Translations under genes and position numbers: made by a program | The notes under the pieces: model-generated | Told to the model about the DNA's origin: nothing | Databases searched by the model: none | Seen by the model: only the letters and a program-made list of their open reading frames with translations | Shown: one piece after another, positions 63,003 to 64,000 of the stretch | How the letters are laid out: each line of letters opens with the position of its first letter | Numbering within the stretch: position 1 is the stretch's first letter | NCBI RefSeq assembly: GCF_024055635.1 | Contig: NZ_JAMXMB010000006.1 | Coordinates: 248,001 to 312,000 of the forward strand | Direction of reading: 5' to 3' | Length of the DNA stretch: 64,000 bases | Origin: Microbacterium yannicii | Lineage (GTDB): Bacteria; Actinomycetota; Actinomycetes; Actinomycetales; Microbacteriaceae

Positions 63003-64000
63003 TCAGTGCCCGGCCGCGTTCCAGTCGTCGCCGCGGCCGATCTGCACGTCGAGGGGCACCGTGAGCTGCGCGGCACCGCCCATGCGGGTGCGGACGACGT
63101 GCTCCGCGGCATCCCACTCCCCCGGTGCCACTTCGATGACGAGCTCGTCGTGGATCTGCAGCAGCACCCGGGAGTGCAGCTGCTGGGCGGCGAAGTCGTC
63201 GTGGATGTGGAACAGCGCGATCTTCATGATGTCGGCGGCGCTGCCCTGGATGGGAGCGTTGAGCGCGGCACGCTCGGCGTTCTCGCGCAGCACGCGGTTC
63301 GGGCTGGCCAGATCGGGGAACGGGCGGCGGCGGCCGAAGATCGTCTCGGTGTAGCCGTCGATACGCGCCTGCTCCACCGACGAGCGGAGGTAGTCGCGTA
63401 CGGCGCCGAAGCGGGCGAAGTACTCCATCATGAGCTGCTTCGCCTCCGCCTGGTCGATGCGCAGCTGCTTGGAGAGCCCGAACGCCGACAGCCCGTAGAC
63501 GAGCCCGTACGACATGGCCTTGACCTTCGTGCGCATCGCGGGGGTGACGTCTTCCGGAGCGACTCCGAACACCCGCGACCCGACGAAGCGGTGCGTGTCC
63601 TCGCCGGAGTTGAACGCCTCGATCAGCCCGGGGTCCTCCGACAGGTGCGCCATGATGCGCATCTCGATCTGCGAGTAGTCGGCGGTGAGCAGCGTCTCGT
63701 AGCCCTCGCCCACCATGAACGCGGAGCGGATGCGGCGGCTCTCCTCTGTGCGGATGGGGATGTTCTGCAGGTTCGGATCGGTGCTCGACAGACGCCCGGT
63801 CTGGCTGCCGGTCTGCACGTAGGTGGTGTGGATGCGACCGTCGGCGCCGCTCGTGCGGTCGCCGCCGATGGCGCTGTCGAGGGACTCGATGATCTGACGC
63901 AGCTTGGTCGCCTCGCGGTGCTGGAGCAGCAGGTCGAGGAACGGATGCGGGTTGGACTCCTGCAGATCGGCGAGAACTGCCGCATCCGTCGAGTAGCCGG
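63003..64000 (-). CDS. polA: DNA polymerase I, C-terminal part (5' end outside window)
   Basis: The last ~332 codons of family A DNA polymerase; the frame is open to the window edge. Motif A TADYSQIEMRIMAHL, motif B RTKVKAMSYGLVYG and motif C LQIHDELVIEV are intact, so the polymerase is active. In motif B the position usually held by phenylalanine in E. coli and Taq enzymes (Phe762/Phe667) is tyrosine, as in mycobacterial PolA. The 5' nuclease and exonuclease-like domains are not visible here. Confidence 0.96.
   Translation of the reverse strand, partial: GYSTDAAVLADLQESNPHPFLDLLLQHREATKLRQIIESLDSAIGGDRTSGADGRIHTTYVQTGSQTGRLSSTDPNLQNIPIRTEESRRIRSAFMVGEGYETLLTADYSQIEMRIMAHLSEDPGLIEAFNSGEDTHRFVGSRVFGVAPEDVTPAMRTKVKAMSYGLVYGLSAFGLSKQLRIDQAEAKQLMMEYFARFGAVRDYLRSSVEQARIDGYTETIFGRRRPFPDLASPNRVLRENAERAALNAPIQGSAADIMKIALFHIHDDFAAQQLHSRVLLQIHDELVIEVAPGEWDAAEHVVRTRMGGAAQLTVPLDVQIGRGDDWNAAGH

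Overview
The window is high-GC DNA of an actinobacterium, most likely family Microbacteriaceae and probably Microbacterium or a close relative. The evidence is RbpA, the PafB-PafC pair beside TatA/TatC and a HelY-type helicase, small DUF6458 and DUF6510 proteins typical of the family, frequent GTG starts, and many start codons lying 6-7 bases downstream of a TANNNT box, which marks leaderless transcripts. The species is not determined.

Three parts can be told apart. (1) 1-22.6 kb is housekeeping: an M20 peptidase (cut by the window edge), UppP, PAC2, HAD phosphatase, TrmI, an FKBP lipoprotein, PafB, PafC, TatA, TatC, HelY, Lnt, RbpA, GDPD, an SPFH/NfeD pair, SDR, S9 peptidase, HdeD-like protein, a sulfite-oxidase-like enzyme with its reductase, an AEC transporter and a PNPOx-like protein. 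In proteasome-bearing actinobacteria the mpa-dop-pup-prcBA-pafA genes usually lie between trmI and pafB; here only the FKBP gene does. (2) 22.6-51.2 kb is an accessory zone with long spacers, truncated gene ends, a frameshifted gene, and many small enzymes and unknown proteins: three SAM methyltransferases, a GyrI-like binding protein, nucleotidyltransferase-fold proteins, an ABC exporter, a kinase-fold phosphotransferase, a TetR/solute-binding-protein/hydrolase operon, a TMEM175 channel, a P-loop kinase and a 2H phosphoesterase. (3) 51.2-64 kb returns to ordinary genes: GNAT, DUF6458, two secreted/membrane proteins, two MFS transporters, ArsR/AHSA1, a DHFR-like protein, SGNH hydrolase, luciferase-like monooxygenase, phosphoribosyltransferase, a DUF885 metallopeptidase, and the 3' part of polA.

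The standout is at 43.6-48.6 kb. A 980-residue protein (44883-47825, minus) has the N-domain, D1 AAA+ and M/UVR regions of a ClpC unfoldase, but the D2 AAA+ ring is replaced by a KAP-family P-loop NTPase. The D1 module has lost its Walker A lysine, Walker B acids, arginine fingers and pore loop, while the KAP NTPase keeps its motifs. Divergent from it is a GIY-YIG nuclease gene (47982-48584), and just beyond its 3' end is a two-gene unit of unknown function (43639-44584). I read this as a candidate, probably undescribed, stress or anti-phage system in which a dead ClpC front end senses proteins and a KAP ATPase and/or nuclease responds. The architecture is read directly from the sequence; the function is inference.
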